NCBI RefSeq assembly: GCF_023700755.1
Contig: NZ_JAMKOJ010000016.1
Coordinates: 1 to 34,623, forward strand
Source: Allorhizobium sonneratiae
Lineage (GTDB): Bacteria > Pseudomonadota > Alphaproteobacteria > Rhizobiales > Rhizobiaceae
Length of the DNA: 34,623 bases
Reading direction: 5' to 3'
The notes beneath the pieces are model-generated. The model did no database searches and was not told the DNA's origin. It saw only the letters and a program-made list of their open reading frames with translations. Of the stretch, positions 1 through 6,905 are shown in pieces. Both the position numbers and the translations under genes were made by a program. Numbering within the stretch: position 1 is the first letter of the stretch; every line of letters begins with the position of its first letter.

Positions 1-40
1 CAGCTCTAAGGCTGGAAAACAATCTCCACCAGGACGACAA
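1..40 (+). repeat. Partial copy of the 140-bp repeat at the window edge
   Basis: The first 40 bases are identical to 14092-14131, which includes the last 34 bases of the repeat that flanks the T4SS island. After base 40 the sequences diverge. The window therefore begins inside a third copy, which suggests that the sequence was cut or the assembly broke at this repeat. Confidence 0.9.
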
Positions 41-91
41 CAAACGCGAAATTCTGGATTTTATAAATATCAAATAAACATAGGAGCAACG

Positions 92-277
92 ATGCAAGAA
101 AAAATTTTGGAACAATTGGCTGACATGAGGAAGTTACTCAAATTACTTCTGGAATTACAAAAAAAGAAGGGTGGGCATCACTTCATTATCGGAAAGCTGA
201 AGGACGATATCTCCAATTTAGAACAGCGAATTGAGCAACGGTCTCCACTTGATCTTCATCCTCACTCGAATGAATAG
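92..277 (+). CDS. Small coiled-coil protein, unknown function
   Basis: A 61-residue, charged, leucine-rich protein. Residues about 4-26 and 35-50 look helical and coiled-coil forming, with regularly spaced Leu and Ile among Lys and Glu. A good ribosome binding site (AGGAG, 7 bases before the ATG) supports translation. There is no signal peptide and no membrane segment. It stands alone between the edge repeat and the AT-rich region before parA. I do not recognise a family, and a function cannot be given. Its position beside the partition genes does not by itself show a link. Confidence 0.55.
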   Translation: MQEKILEQLADMRKLLKLLLELQKKKGGHHFIIGKLKDDISNLEQRIEQRSPLDLHPHSNE

Positions 278-663
278 GCAGACGGCGACCTGCCCGCCAT
301 GACGGCATTAACAGCGCGTCATGCGCCAGCATAACCGTGAGTTAAAATTTGAAATTTCTATTATATATACATGTTATATTTATTACATATGCATGTCATA
401 CCCATCGCCTATTTATAACATGCTATTATTATTTATATAATATATGTGTGATATTGATATATCATGCATATGGTCTGCATAAATCATTTATATGTTATAT
501 ATTTATCTTTGTTATAATTATGGTATACCTTTTACATACGTATTGCATATATATGGCATTGCCATGGTATTGGTATTCCTTTTATATGCCATACGTAGCG
601 TTTTCAAATTGCATTCGCTTGGTTTTCGTATAACATATAATGCGTCATTATCAGTAACAGGGG
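278..663. other. AT-rich candidate centromere/promoter region of the first parA
   Basis: No convincing gene lies here. From about 340 to 640 the sequence is strongly AT-rich and full of short dyads such as ATATGCAT and ATGGCATTGCCAT. Two direct copies of TGGTATWCCTTTTAYAT start at 521 and 571, exactly 50 bases apart, and each is followed within a few bases by ATACG. Repeats directly upstream of a small parA are typical of parS/operator sites for ParA plus ribbon-helix-helix systems. The assignment is inferred from position and repeat structure. Confidence 0.45.
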
Positions 664-669
664 GTGCGT

Positions 670-1341
670 ATGACAATCATATCGTTTATGACGACGAAAG
701 GGGGAGGGGGCAAAACCACAAGCGCCCTGCTGACCGCCACCATTCTGGCAGAACAAGGGGCAAGAGTTTGCGTCTTCGACGCAGACCCTAACCAGCCCAT
801 TGTTGAATGGGCAGAGACGGCAAACAAGCCAGAGAAATTGACTGTAATCGGTGACGTGACCGAGGAAAATATTCAAGAGTTGATCGAAACACATGAGCAA
901 ACAGCTCAATTCGTGATCATCGATCTTGAGGGATCAGCAAACCTCACTGCCGCGTATGCAATGGCTGTCAGCGATGCGATCCTTGTCCCCCTACAGGGGT
1001 CGAAACTGGATGCAAAAGAAGCCATCAAGACCATCAGCTTCATCAAGCGTCAGGAGAAAAACCAACGCCGAATATTGCCGACGCGGGTTTTTTGGGCGCG
1101 AATGCCTCCAGCCTATATCACGAAAGCGGCAAGGGAACTGGCCGCTCAATTTGAGGGCGCGGGTATCCAGTTTATGAATACCCGCCTGATTGAACGGGAG
1201 GCCTTTAAAGGCATCGTGAACTTCGGTCAGACACTCTCAACACTTACGAATGCTGACGTGCCAGGCTTGGATAAAGCCCGCGAGAACGCGATGACATTCG
1301 TAGCTGAATTGATTGACCTGTTGAAAAGAGATCCGACATGA
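670..1341 (+). CDS. parA: ParA family partition ATPase (first copy)
   Basis: A 223-residue ParA/MinD-type ATPase that would drive plasmid partition. The N-terminus MTIISFMTTKGGGGKTT carries the deviant Walker A motif with its signature lysine (KGGGGKTT); FDADPN (Walker A') and VIIDLEG (Walker B) follow in order. The protein is short and lacks an N-terminal DNA-binding domain, as in type Ib ParA proteins that pair with a ribbon-helix-helix partner. I chose the ATG at 670 over the GTG at 664, because the family starts just before this motif and AGGGGG precedes it. Its stop overlaps the start of the next gene (ATGA), so the two are translationally coupled. A second, different ParA lies at 33369. 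Confidence 0.9.
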   Translation: MTIISFMTTKGGGGKTTSALLTATILAEQGARVCVFDADPNQPIVEWAETANKPEKLTVIGDVTEENIQELIETHEQTAQFVIIDLEGSANLTAAYAMAVSDAILVPLQGSKLDAKEAIKTISFIKRQEKNQRRILPTRVFWARMPPAYITKAARELAAQFEGAGIQFMNTRLIEREAFKGIVNFGQTLSTLTNADVPGLDKARENAMTFVAELIDLLKRDPT

Positions 1342-1685
1342 AACGCATTGACCTCGATCTGTCAGACCTTGACGGTGAAAGAAAAGAAAAACCGCGTCTG
1401 ACAATGGACCAGATTAACCAGGACGCCGCGGATTCTGGTTTCACCACCAGACATGCCGAAAGACATTCAAATCCGGTGGTGGTGAAAGCGGCTCAGTCAA
1501 TCCGCGAGCCGATGAGGCGAGGGCGAAAGCCGTCAACCGGACGAAATACGCCCTTCAGCGTGAAGCTGAAAATGGAAACAAACAATACGATCTACCGGCT
1601 TGCGGAAGAGATGCAATGTAACGCTATTGCAGAGGTCATAGAGCGGGCCATAGCCGCGCTTGAGCGTGAATTGGCTGACAAGTAA
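1338..1685 (+). CDS. ParA partner, ribbon-helix-helix DNA-binding protein
   Basis: A 115-residue basic protein that overlaps the parA stop by four bases. The C-terminal part, about residues 72-112 (FSVKLKMETNNTIYRLAEEM followed by an AIAEVIERAIAALEREL-like helix), has the strand-helix-helix pattern of ribbon-helix-helix DNA binders. The N-terminal 70 residues are charged and probably flexible, as in ParG/ParB-like partners that stimulate the ATPase. Gene order parA then a small ribbon-helix-helix gene is the standard arrangement, so I infer centromere binding and repression of its own promoter at 341-663. Sequence identity to a named family was not tested. Confidence 0.72.
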   Translation: MKRIDLDLSDLDGERKEKPRLTMDQINQDAADSGFTTRHAERHSNPVVVKAAQSIREPMRRGRKPSTGRNTPFSVKLKMETNNTIYRLAEEMQCNAIAEVIERAIAALERELADK

Positions 1686-1802
1686 GCCGAAGGCGCTGCC
1701 GCCGCGCAAGCCTTAGCGATCGTCACCCGAATGGGCGAAGACGCCATCGGCGGCTTCGTGCCAACGGCATAGAGCGCGCTCGCTTCTCAGAAGCGAAAGG
1801 CC

Positions 1803-2480
1803 CTACTGCCCCATTGCCTTTTTCACGCTTAACCGACGCGCGGCTTCACCCGGCGTCGCCAGCACCATATCGCTCTGCTTCGTATATTTTTCTTCCATGC
1901 CGGGAGGAAACCAGACGGGGACCATTGGCGAAGAGCCTTTCAGCCAAATTAGCCAGACATAATCGGTAGCGGTTGAGGATTGCGGGTCCCAAACGCCTTC
2001 AATGATGGGAACACGCTCTGAATAAAAGGCGATGAGCGTTGGTTTCTGGCACCGGAAAATGGTGTTGTACCGCTCTATTCCGGACAGAAAATTGATACGG
2101 ACGAGGAAAGCCACACCTTTGCGCGCGATTTCATAGGCACGCAAAAGAAACTCCGTCGCCAGATTGAAAGGCGGATTTGTAATGATCCAGTCCGCCGATA
2201 ACCAGGCTGCCTCCGGACTGAGAAAATCAATCACTGGCGCCGAAATACCCCAGTCGTTGAGATCGCTAAAATCGACGCTTTTGAACACTTCCTGTAGGGC
2301 TGGGAGCATGTGTCCTTTGCCGACTGCTGGATCGCACGCAGACTGGTTTCGTAGATCGAGGCCCATAGGCAAAAGAATTTCGTGCAGGACTGATCTGGTC
2401 GCCCACGGAGGCGTCGGGAAGAGATCGGGCGATGATATTGGTTCGTGTCGGTGATTCATGAAATGCCTGGAGGACGACAT
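1803..2480 (-). CDS. DNA adenine methyltransferase-like protein
   Basis: A 225-residue protein with the two hallmark motifs of class I, SAM-dependent N6-adenine methyltransferases: motif I (DPAVGKG, residues 50-56, SAM binding) and the catalytic NPPF (residues 102-105). No target-recognition domain or restriction endonuclease partner is visible, so it looks like a solitary methyltransferase, a class often carried by plasmids and phages for anti-restriction or regulation. It starts 13 bases after the stop of the small gene at 2493-2762 and an AAGGGA lies upstream of the ATG, so the two form an operon. Whether it modifies DNA or another substrate cannot be told from sequence. Confidence 0.75.
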   Translation of the reverse strand: MSSSRHFMNHRHEPISSPDLFPTPPWATRSVLHEILLPMGLDLRNQSACDPAVGKGHMLPALQEVFKSVDFSDLNDWGISAPVIDFLSPEAAWLSADWIITNPPFNLATEFLLRAYEIARKGVAFLVRINFLSGIERYNTIFRCQKPTLIAFYSERVPIIEGVWDPQSSTATDYVWLIWLKGSSPMVPVWFPPGMEEKYTKQSDMVLATPGEAARRLSVKKAMGQ

Positions 2481-2492
2481 GGTTATTTCCCT

Positions 2493-2762
2493 TCAGAGAA
2501 TTTGAATATTTCCGATCAGACAAATGATTTTTTCAGCTTCTTCCGCAATATCAGGCGCATAGGTTTTCAGAGTGATGAGGTCGGATAAGCAAAAGTGTTC
2601 CTCTTTCAAAGGAAATTTCGCTATAATATCTTGGAATTTTGGACAGGATAATTTTGATTTCTGTAGTATTTCGAGTATTACTATTTTCAGAAAGGAGGGT
2701 GTTCGATGATCGGAAAGAATTAATTCGACCGATGCGGCGATGGGTTCGACGTCATAGGGCAT
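2493..2762 (-). CDS. Small hypothetical protein upstream of the methyltransferase
   Basis: An 89-residue, mostly helical soluble protein (MPYDVEPIAASVELIL at the start) with two cysteines in the middle and one near the end. There is no signal peptide or recognised motif. ACAGGA lies 7-8 bases before the ATG, supporting the start. It is the first gene of a two-gene minus-strand operon with the methyltransferase-like gene, and its promoter must lie in the same gap as that of luxR. Function unknown. Confidence 0.55.
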   Translation of the reverse strand: MPYDVEPIAASVELILSDHRTPSFLKIVILEILQKSKLSCPKFQDIIAKFPLKEEHFCLSDLITLKTYAPDIAEEAEKIICLIGNIQIL

Positions 2763-2904
2763 TCATTATCCTGTTTCAGTTTTGCATAAATAGGTAGAGC
2801 ATATCAAAAAATATAACCTATCCGTGCGCAAAAAGACACCTCAAAATTCAGAAAAAGGCAAGGCGGCGGGTCACTAGCCACCGATTTTTAGACCCGCCGC
2901 CGCC

Positions 2905-2936
2905 AAGCCGGAAGGAGACCGAACCGGCTTTTCTCT
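2905..2936 (+). terminator. Terminator- or attenuator-like hairpin in the luxR leader
   Basis: AAGCCGG (2905-2911) pairs perfectly with CCGGCTT (2924-2930) and is followed by TTCTCTCTT on the plus strand. No plus-strand gene ends just upstream, so it may attenuate a transcript entering luxR. The loop contains AAGGAG. Function inferred only. Confidence 0.35.
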
Positions 2937-2950
2937 CTTGTTGTCATGCG

Positions 2951-2964
2951 TACCTGGATAGGTA
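2951..2964. promoter_or_regulatory. Candidate lux box upstream of luxR
   Basis: TACCTGGATAGGTA is a perfect inverted repeat of five bases either side of a four-base spacer, 109 bases before the luxR start. It matches the element before luxI (AACCCGTATAGGTA) at 11 of 14 positions, which suggests that one regulator reads both. Confidence 0.5.
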
Positions 2965-3073
2965 TAAATGTTTCGGATAAGGTTCACAGCCTATACGAAA
3001 TATTAAATTTTGATACCGCGCAATGAAAGCTAATTAAAGGCGTGATTTTTTTTAAAACCAAAGGGTATAAAAA

Positions 3074-3817
3074 ATGGAAACTTCAGTTTTAGGAAGTGAA
3101 CTTTCGAGAACGATTTCATTTCTTGATGAAATAAAGCGGATTGATCGGATCGATGACCTCATTCGAGCAATTTATAGAACGACCAATGGCTATGGAATCC
3201 AGAACATACTCTGTGGCTTCATGCCACGACGGGGTATGCTGCCTTCAGAGCAGATGCGGCATATTCTGATTTCGGATTGTCCGCAGGAGTGGCTAACGAC
3301 CTATTTTGAGAATGGCTACCTGTTTGAAGATCCGATGATAAAGCAGTGCCGGCGCATGGAAAGCACCATTGTCTGGTCTGAAATTGCGCAGACCGGTCGG
3401 ATAACGGCCAGGGAACGGTTTGTCATGGACAGAGCAAAGGAATTTGGCCTGATCGATGGGTGTACGGTTCCGCTGGTCTCTCTTGATGGCAGGGTAGGTG
3501 GATTCTCCTTTTCCGGGTCGAAGATTGACATTTCACCGGAAGCGCGGGGAGCGCTGACTTTGATCGCTACTTTTGCCTTCGGGCGCGCGATCGAGCTGAC
3601 GAAATTGCCCGTGTCTGGAGAGGTGCGGTTAACAGAAAAAGAGCTGGAAGTTTTGAGATGGCTCTCTCAGGGAAAGACCGATTGGGAGACAGGGATCATC
3701 ATGGGTGTGACGGCAAAAGCTATCGAGAAGCATGTCACGAATATACGCTTTAAGTTGAACGTAATGAATAGATCACACGCAATAGCTGAAGCATTCAGAC
3801 GAAATCTTATAGCATAA
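3074..3817 (+). CDS. luxR: LuxR family quorum-sensing transcriptional regulator
   Basis: A 247-residue regulator that should bind an acyl-homoserine lactone and then DNA. The N-terminal autoinducer domain has the conserved ligand-pocket residues in the expected order: W73, Y77, D86-P87 and W101. The C-terminal residues about 186-247 form a LuxR-type helix-turn-helix, from LTEKELEVLRWLSQGKTDWE to the IEKHVTNIRFKLNV recognition region. AAAGGG lies about 9 bases before the ATG. It is followed in the same direction by the synthase gene luxI, with a lux-box-like element between them. This is a complete TraR/LuxR-like sensor. Control of plasmid transfer, as for TraR of Ti plasmids, is a plausible inference. 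Confidence 0.93.
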   Translation: METSVLGSELSRTISFLDEIKRIDRIDDLIRAIYRTTNGYGIQNILCGFMPRRGMLPSEQMRHILISDCPQEWLTTYFENGYLFEDPMIKQCRRMESTIVWSEIAQTGRITARERFVMDRAKEFGLIDGCTVPLVSLDGRVGGFSFSGSKIDISPEARGALTLIATFAFGRAIELTKLPVSGEVRLTEKELEVLRWLSQGKTDWETGIIMGVTAKAIEKHVTNIRFKLNVMNRSHAIAEAFRRNLIA

Positions 3818-3830
3818 CTATAAGAAAAAA

Positions 3831-3856
3831 ACCCGTATAGGTAGGGAAAAACCTAC
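3831..3856. promoter_or_regulatory. Candidate lux box upstream of luxI
   Basis: The stretch contains ACCCGTATAGGTA, the same core as the element at 2951, overlapping an inverted repeat GTAGG (3841-3845) and CCTAC (3852-3856). It ends 54 bases before the luxI ATG, where a LuxR-activated promoter would be expected. Confidence 0.5.
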
Positions 3857-3910
3857 TGCGTCAACATCGTTCCAACCGTGAATGTAGAATTAGATTTACG
3901 GAGTTTGACG

Positions 3911-4552
3911 ATGATTGAAATCATAACACATGAAAACATGCATCATTTCGTAGAAGAGATGCGTGAAGCGTATCGGTTGAGACATGATGTCTTTGTCGAG
4001 GAAAAAGGGTGGAAAGACCTATCCAGTCCTGACGGGCTTGAGATTGACGATTTCGACAACGAACATGCTGTTCATATGATTTGCCGGCGCGAGGGCCGTG
4101 TGGTCGGCTATCAGCGGATGTTGCCGACGACCAGGCCACATTTGCTATCATCCGTGCCAAGTTTGCGCAGACTATGCGAGAGGGATTTTCCGCAAGGTCC
4201 GCGTATCTGGGAATGGACCCGCTATTGCGTCGAGAAGGCACATCGCGAGCGTGGACGCAAGCTTTCGCCTGTCGCCAATGAATTGCTTTCTGCAATCATT
4301 GAATGGGGCATGATGCGGAACATCGATTCAATCGTGATTGAGATGGACCCGCTTTGGCTGTTGCGCCTGGTGCAGCTCAATTTCCTCGTGACACCTCTGG
4401 GTATTCCGCAAAAGATCGAAGGCGAAGACGTTGTTGCCGTTGTTGCCAAATTTGACGGGCGGACGCTCGAAATGTTGCGGACTATGCGGGGCGACGGCGC
4501 TCCCGTCCTGGTGGGTCAATCTGCTACTACAATCATGCGATATGAGGTTTGA
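3911..4552 (+). CDS. luxI: Acyl-homoserine-lactone synthase
   Basis: A 213-residue LuxI-family synthase that makes an N-acyl-homoserine lactone from S-adenosylmethionine and an acyl carrier. All hallmark positions are present: R24, F28 and W34 (RLRHDVFVEEKGW), the acidic EIDDFD (residues 44-49), R69 (QRMLPTTRP), and E101 and R104 (EWTRY). The ATG at 3911 is preferred to a GTG at 3878, because CGGAG sits 7 bases before it and family members begin there. It lies just downstream of luxR and is followed after two bases by a small coupled gene. Acyl chain length cannot be read from the sequence. Confidence 0.95.
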   Translation: MIEIITHENMHHFVEEMREAYRLRHDVFVEEKGWKDLSSPDGLEIDDFDNEHAVHMICRREGRVVGYQRMLPTTRPHLLSSVPSLRRLCERDFPQGPRIWEWTRYCVEKAHRERGRKLSPVANELLSAIIEWGMMRNIDSIVIEMDPLWLLRLVQLNFLVTPLGIPQKIEGEDVVAVVAKFDGRTLEMLRTMRGDGAPVLVGQSATTIMRYEV

Positions 4553-4554
4553 CC

Positions 4555-4746
4555 ATGTTCGACGAGGGGATTGGCCCTGAAGGGAAAAATGAAGGAATCG
4601 ACGAATGTCTCTATGTCCGCTCATCTCTTGGCGATTTGATAGATCAAGCCCGTAAATCCAAGCATTTTTTTCTGATCTATCTCCTCGGCATGGCTATGCA
4701 AGAGCTGGAGAATATTGAGCGGGGAGAACCGACACTCATCGAGTGA
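4555..4746 (+). CDS. Small protein translationally linked to luxI, unknown function
   Basis: A 63-residue acidic protein starting at an ATG two bases after the luxI stop; GAGG at the end of luxI serves as its ribosome binding site. The central part (SSLGDLIDQARKSKHFFLIY followed by LLGMAMQELENIE) is predicted helical. There is no signal peptide. Small genes directly after luxI are seen in other alphaproteobacterial quorum-sensing loci, but I do not recognise a named family here. It ends only six bases from the convergent XRE gene stop. It could modulate the synthase or LuxR; that is a guess from position. Confidence 0.6.
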   Translation: MFDEGIGPEGKNEGIDECLYVRSSLGDLIDQARKSKHFFLIYLLGMAMQELENIERGEPTLIE

Positions 4747-4752
4747 TCAGCC

Positions 4753-5184
4753 TTAGATGTGATTTTTGACTGCGGAACGCATCAAAGCGATAATGCTTTT
4801 TTTGAAATTGTCGTCGTTGATCTTGATAAACAACGTGTTCAGTTCGAGAGCATCTCGGTTTGAGAGCAATTCCTTGATCTTAACGACTTCGGGAGAGGTA
4901 TTCGTTTCTGCATTATCGAGTGATGGATCATCGAAGAAAAATGATGGCGGAGTGTGCAATATCCTGCATATCTCCGCCAGAACGCCGACCGACATGCGAT
5001 TCTTTGCTGCCTCGTATTTCTGGAGCTGCTGAAAAGAAAGATTGAGTTGGTCACTCAACTTGTCCTGGCTCATCCCCTTCTGCGTTCGAGCCAAGCGAAG
5101 TTGATTGGCCGCATAAATATCACCAGGCAGGACATTCCTTTTGCGTTTCAACGAACTGATTTTTTTTGGTGTCTCATCTGGCAT
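4753..5184 (-). CDS. XRE family helix-turn-helix regulator (first of three)
   Basis: A 143-residue Cro/CI-type regulator. The helix-turn-helix covers residues about 25-80, with MSQDKLSDQLNLSFQQLQKY as the core and an MSVGVLAEICRIL helix after it. The segment ending PPSFFFDDP is typical of a large group of XRE proteins in Hyphomicrobiales. The C-terminal 55 residues form a helical tail that is probably used for dimerisation. GAGAGG lies about 9 bases before the ATG. The upstream gap contains the perfect palindrome GAATCGATTC (5218-5227), a possible operator. It is a paralogue of the next gene upstream (5258-5701), which is in the same orientation. Confidence 0.85.
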   Translation of the reverse strand: MPDETPKKISSLKRKRNVLPGDIYAANQLRLARTQKGMSQDKLSDQLNLSFQQLQKYEAAKNRMSVGVLAEICRILHTPPSFFFDDPSLDNAETNTSPEVVKIKELLSNRDALELNTLFIKINDDNFKKSIIALMRSAVKNHI

Positions 5185-5257
5185 AAAAATAACCTCTCAT
5201 TCACTTCAATAAATAGAGAATCGATTCAAAATAAAAATTGGTGAAGAAAAAATTGTT

Positions 5258-5701
5258 TCATAGATTTTCTGATACAATTTGTGCGCGTGGATCGATTGTT
5301 TGAGTTTCGTATTCGATGGATGATAGTTGCTTGATGAAAGCATGAACCGCTGATCGGGATGCTTCGGTTTGCAAGCCCACAAAAGCTTTGCAAAGCTTGA
5401 TACCTTCTGATGATTGGATAAAATTATGCGTCGGATCTTCCACAAGTGTCTGAGCTGTCGCGTCTTGGTCGATATCTTGAAAGAACCATGAGATCGGCAG
5501 TCTCGTGATTTTCGAGATTTCAGCGAGACGGCTTGCAGAGGCGCGATTGGTTCCCTTTTCATATTTCTGGATTTGCTGAAATGTAATTCCAAGCGCCTTC
5601 CCCAAAGTCTCCTGGCTCATACTGCTCATCGTGCGACCTCTGCGGATGCGCGCTCCAACCAAAACGTCAACGGGGTGTGGTTTTTTGCTATTATCTTTCA
5701 T
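5258..5701 (-). CDS. XRE family helix-turn-helix regulator (second of three)
   Basis: A 147-residue protein built like its neighbour at 4753. The helix-turn-helix spans about residues 10-70, with MSQETLGKALGITFQQIQKY as the core, and is followed by LPISWFFQDID and a C-terminal helical region. The ATG has only a weak ribosome binding site, AAGAGA. That AAGAGA is part of CGATCAAGAGA on the minus strand (5709-5719), which has an exact inverted partner at 5836-5846, so a repressor bound there would cover the translation start region. It is divergent from the third XRE gene. Autoregulation is likely but inferred. Confidence 0.85.
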   Translation of the reverse strand: MKDNSKKPHPVDVLVGARIRRGRTMSSMSQETLGKALGITFQQIQKYEKGTNRASASRLAEISKITRLPISWFFQDIDQDATAQTLVEDPTHNFIQSSEGIKLCKAFVGLQTEASRSAVHAFIKQLSSIEYETQTIDPRAQIVSENL

Positions 5702-6007
5702 ATGATTGTCTCTTGATCGCTATCATTAAAGCTTAAGCCAAAGGATACTCACAACAGCAAAGCGTATCTTTATTGGATAACTTTTAGGCGAAAATTTGCC
5801 ATTGATCGCCTTAAAAGTACTAACATTTAGTATCTCGATCAAGAGAAAAATTTTATTTCACAAATCGAAAATATATATCATGGGTTGATTTTTCGACTCG
5901 ATTCGCATTTTATAGGGAGACCGATTTTACTAAAAAAAGTAATAGAGAAAACAGGTTAGCGACTATTGACAAATCCCGCTCCTCACTATGAAAAGTTAGG
6001 GGTTTTT
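5702..6007. promoter_or_regulatory. Divergent XRE promoter region with paired inverted repeats
   Basis: An AT-rich gap of about 300 bases between two divergent XRE genes. TCTCTTGATCG (5709-5719) and CGATCAAGAGA (5836-5846) form an exact 11-bp inverted repeat. Inside it, ACTTTTAGGCGA (5780-5791) and TCGCCTTAAAAGT (5806-5818) form a second inverted repeat with one extra base. TTGACA at 5966-5971 with TATGAA at 5987-5992 is a possible, short-spaced promoter for the rightward gene. The arrangement resembles a phage-type operator region. Confidence 0.45.
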
Positions 6008-6037
6008 ATGATTGCGTTACAAAGAGCCAGGTCGTGA
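6008..6037 (+). CDS. Leader peptide coupled to the third XRE gene
   Basis: A nine-codon reading frame (MIALQRARS) with AGGGG five bases before its ATG. Its TGA stop overlaps the GTG start of the following XRE gene (GTGA), whose own ribosome binding site is poor. This layout suggests translational coupling. No function of the peptide itself is implied, and chance is possible. Confidence 0.4.
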   Translation: MIALQRARS

Positions 6038-6564
6038 CGGTAGCAGCTTTTGAGGATATTTCCGTGAAGGATAATAGGGACGACAAAATAACTGAGGCTG
6101 CTTTGGCTTTCGTCACCAGACAAGGACTTGATCTCGTCCCTGAAGAGGATGGACGCCCAGAGACGATCTATCGTCGAAGCGGGTTTGAAGGACATGTGAG
6201 CCTCAAAGATTTCGACCGTCGATTGGGAAAATTTCTTCAATCAGTGCGCGAGGGTTCCGGGCTTACCCAGGAGGATACGGGGCGCCTGTTCGATCTGACA
6301 AAGGTTGTCTATGGCCGATATGAAAGAGGTGAAAGCCGGCTCGATGTTCGACGACTGATCGTCTTCTGCGAAATTTTCGGAGTGAACCCGATTCATTTTT
6401 TCGTTGCTGCCGCGCCCCATTTGTTTGGGGATAGCGCCGCTGAAGCTGAAAAAAGAGCCGTGATCATGCAGAAGATTGCGGACATGCCTAACGAGCGTGT
6501 TGATATCTTGTATCAACTCCTGACAAGCATTGATTTCATGGAAAAAAAAGCAAGTCAGGATTGA
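6034..6564 (+). CDS. XRE family helix-turn-helix regulator (third of three)
   Basis: A 176-residue regulator. An N-terminal region of about 65 residues precedes a helix-turn-helix at about 65-125 (LTQEDTGRLFDLTKVVYGRY as the core, then the GVNPIHFF segment). The C-terminal helical tail ends in MEKKASQD. The start is uncertain: the GTG at 6034 overlaps the stop of a leader peptide, and a GTG at 6064 has GAGGAT upstream. It is transcribed away from the other two XRE genes. Its end overlaps the convergent DUF736-like gene by ten bases. A role as repressor of itself or of plasmid maintenance genes is inferred. Confidence 0.82.
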   Translation: MTVAAFEDISVKDNRDDKITEAALAFVTRQGLDLVPEEDGRPETIYRRSGFEGHVSLKDFDRRLGKFLQSVREGSGLTQEDTGRLFDLTKVVYGRYERGESRLDVRRLIVFCEIFGVNPIHFFVAAAPHLFGDSAAEAEKRAVIMQKIADMPNERVDILYQLLTSIDFMEKKASQD

Positions 6565-6905
6565 GTTTTTTGCGGCGACCAAGGAATAATTGACCACCAG
6601 TTTTCATGAGCGCCGCTAACAGGCGCTAGATTGGCTTGTATGTTGAGGCTTTTAAGATGGAGTGTCCGTTTGGGCGCTCCTTTTGCATTGATGCCCAACC
6701 AAACCCCACCAATACGCTCCTTGATCGGCCCGTCATCTCGATAGACGTGGTGCGTTGGCGCCTTCGGATTTGACGGGTAGTTTGGAATAATCGTAATCGA
6801 AAAATCAATGTCACCGATCTGAAGATGCCCATGGCCGACTTCGGCGTCGATGTCAGGCCCGCGAAAGAGGATCGTGTTTTTCGTGATTGATGGCTTACCT
6901 TGCAT
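6555..6905 (-). CDS. DUF736-like protein downstream of repC
   Basis: A 116-residue protein resembling the DUF736 family common on alphaproteobacterial plasmids. The first half carries short beta strands (GHLQIGDIDFSITIIPNY), and the segment from NPKAPTHHVYRDDGPIKERI through GGVWLGINAKG to LHLKSLNIQANLAPV matches the family's usual KAP...VY...IGAAW...L.V.LD...A.L layout. DUF736 has no firmly assigned function. The gene overlaps the 3' end of repC by 11 bases, so it is in the same operon and may be expressed with replication. The assignment rests on pattern recall. Confidence 0.6.
   Translation of the reverse strand: MQGKPSITKNTILFRGPDIDAEVGHGHLQIGDIDFSITIIPNYPSNPKAPTHHVYRDDGPIKERIGGVWLGINAKGAPKRTLHLKSLNIQANLAPVSGAHENWWSIIPWSPQKTQS

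Larger units (their letters stand above)
2763..3073. promoter_or_regulatory. Divergent control region upstream of luxR with repeated ATAGGT boxes
   Basis: A 311-base gap between the small minus-strand gene and luxR. It holds ATAGGT at 2790-2795 and its inverse ACCTAT at 2816-2821, a perfect dyad TACCTGGATAGGTA at 2951-2964, and a related half-site GCCTATACG at 2989-2997. The same core recurs before luxI at 3831-3844. Between them lie a GC-rich hairpin (11-bp stem, 2862-2872 with 2891-2901) and a second hairpin at 2905-2930 followed by a T-rich run. Repeated dyads next to a luxR gene are best read as LuxR binding sites, by inference. Confidence 0.55.

Noticed and set aside
349..791. Overlapping open frames rich in Tyr and Ile upstream of the first parA
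   Set aside because: They arise from AT-rich repeat DNA, have no ribosome binding site and run into parA in another frame.
1780..1796. TCGCTTCT-C-AGAAGCGA hairpin between the first partition pair and the methyltransferase gene as a terminator
   Set aside because: No T-run follows on either strand; at most a weak structure.
4016..4025. An ACCTATCCAG match to the lux-box core inside luxI
   Set aside because: Coding sequence, a single half-site with no partner, probably chance.
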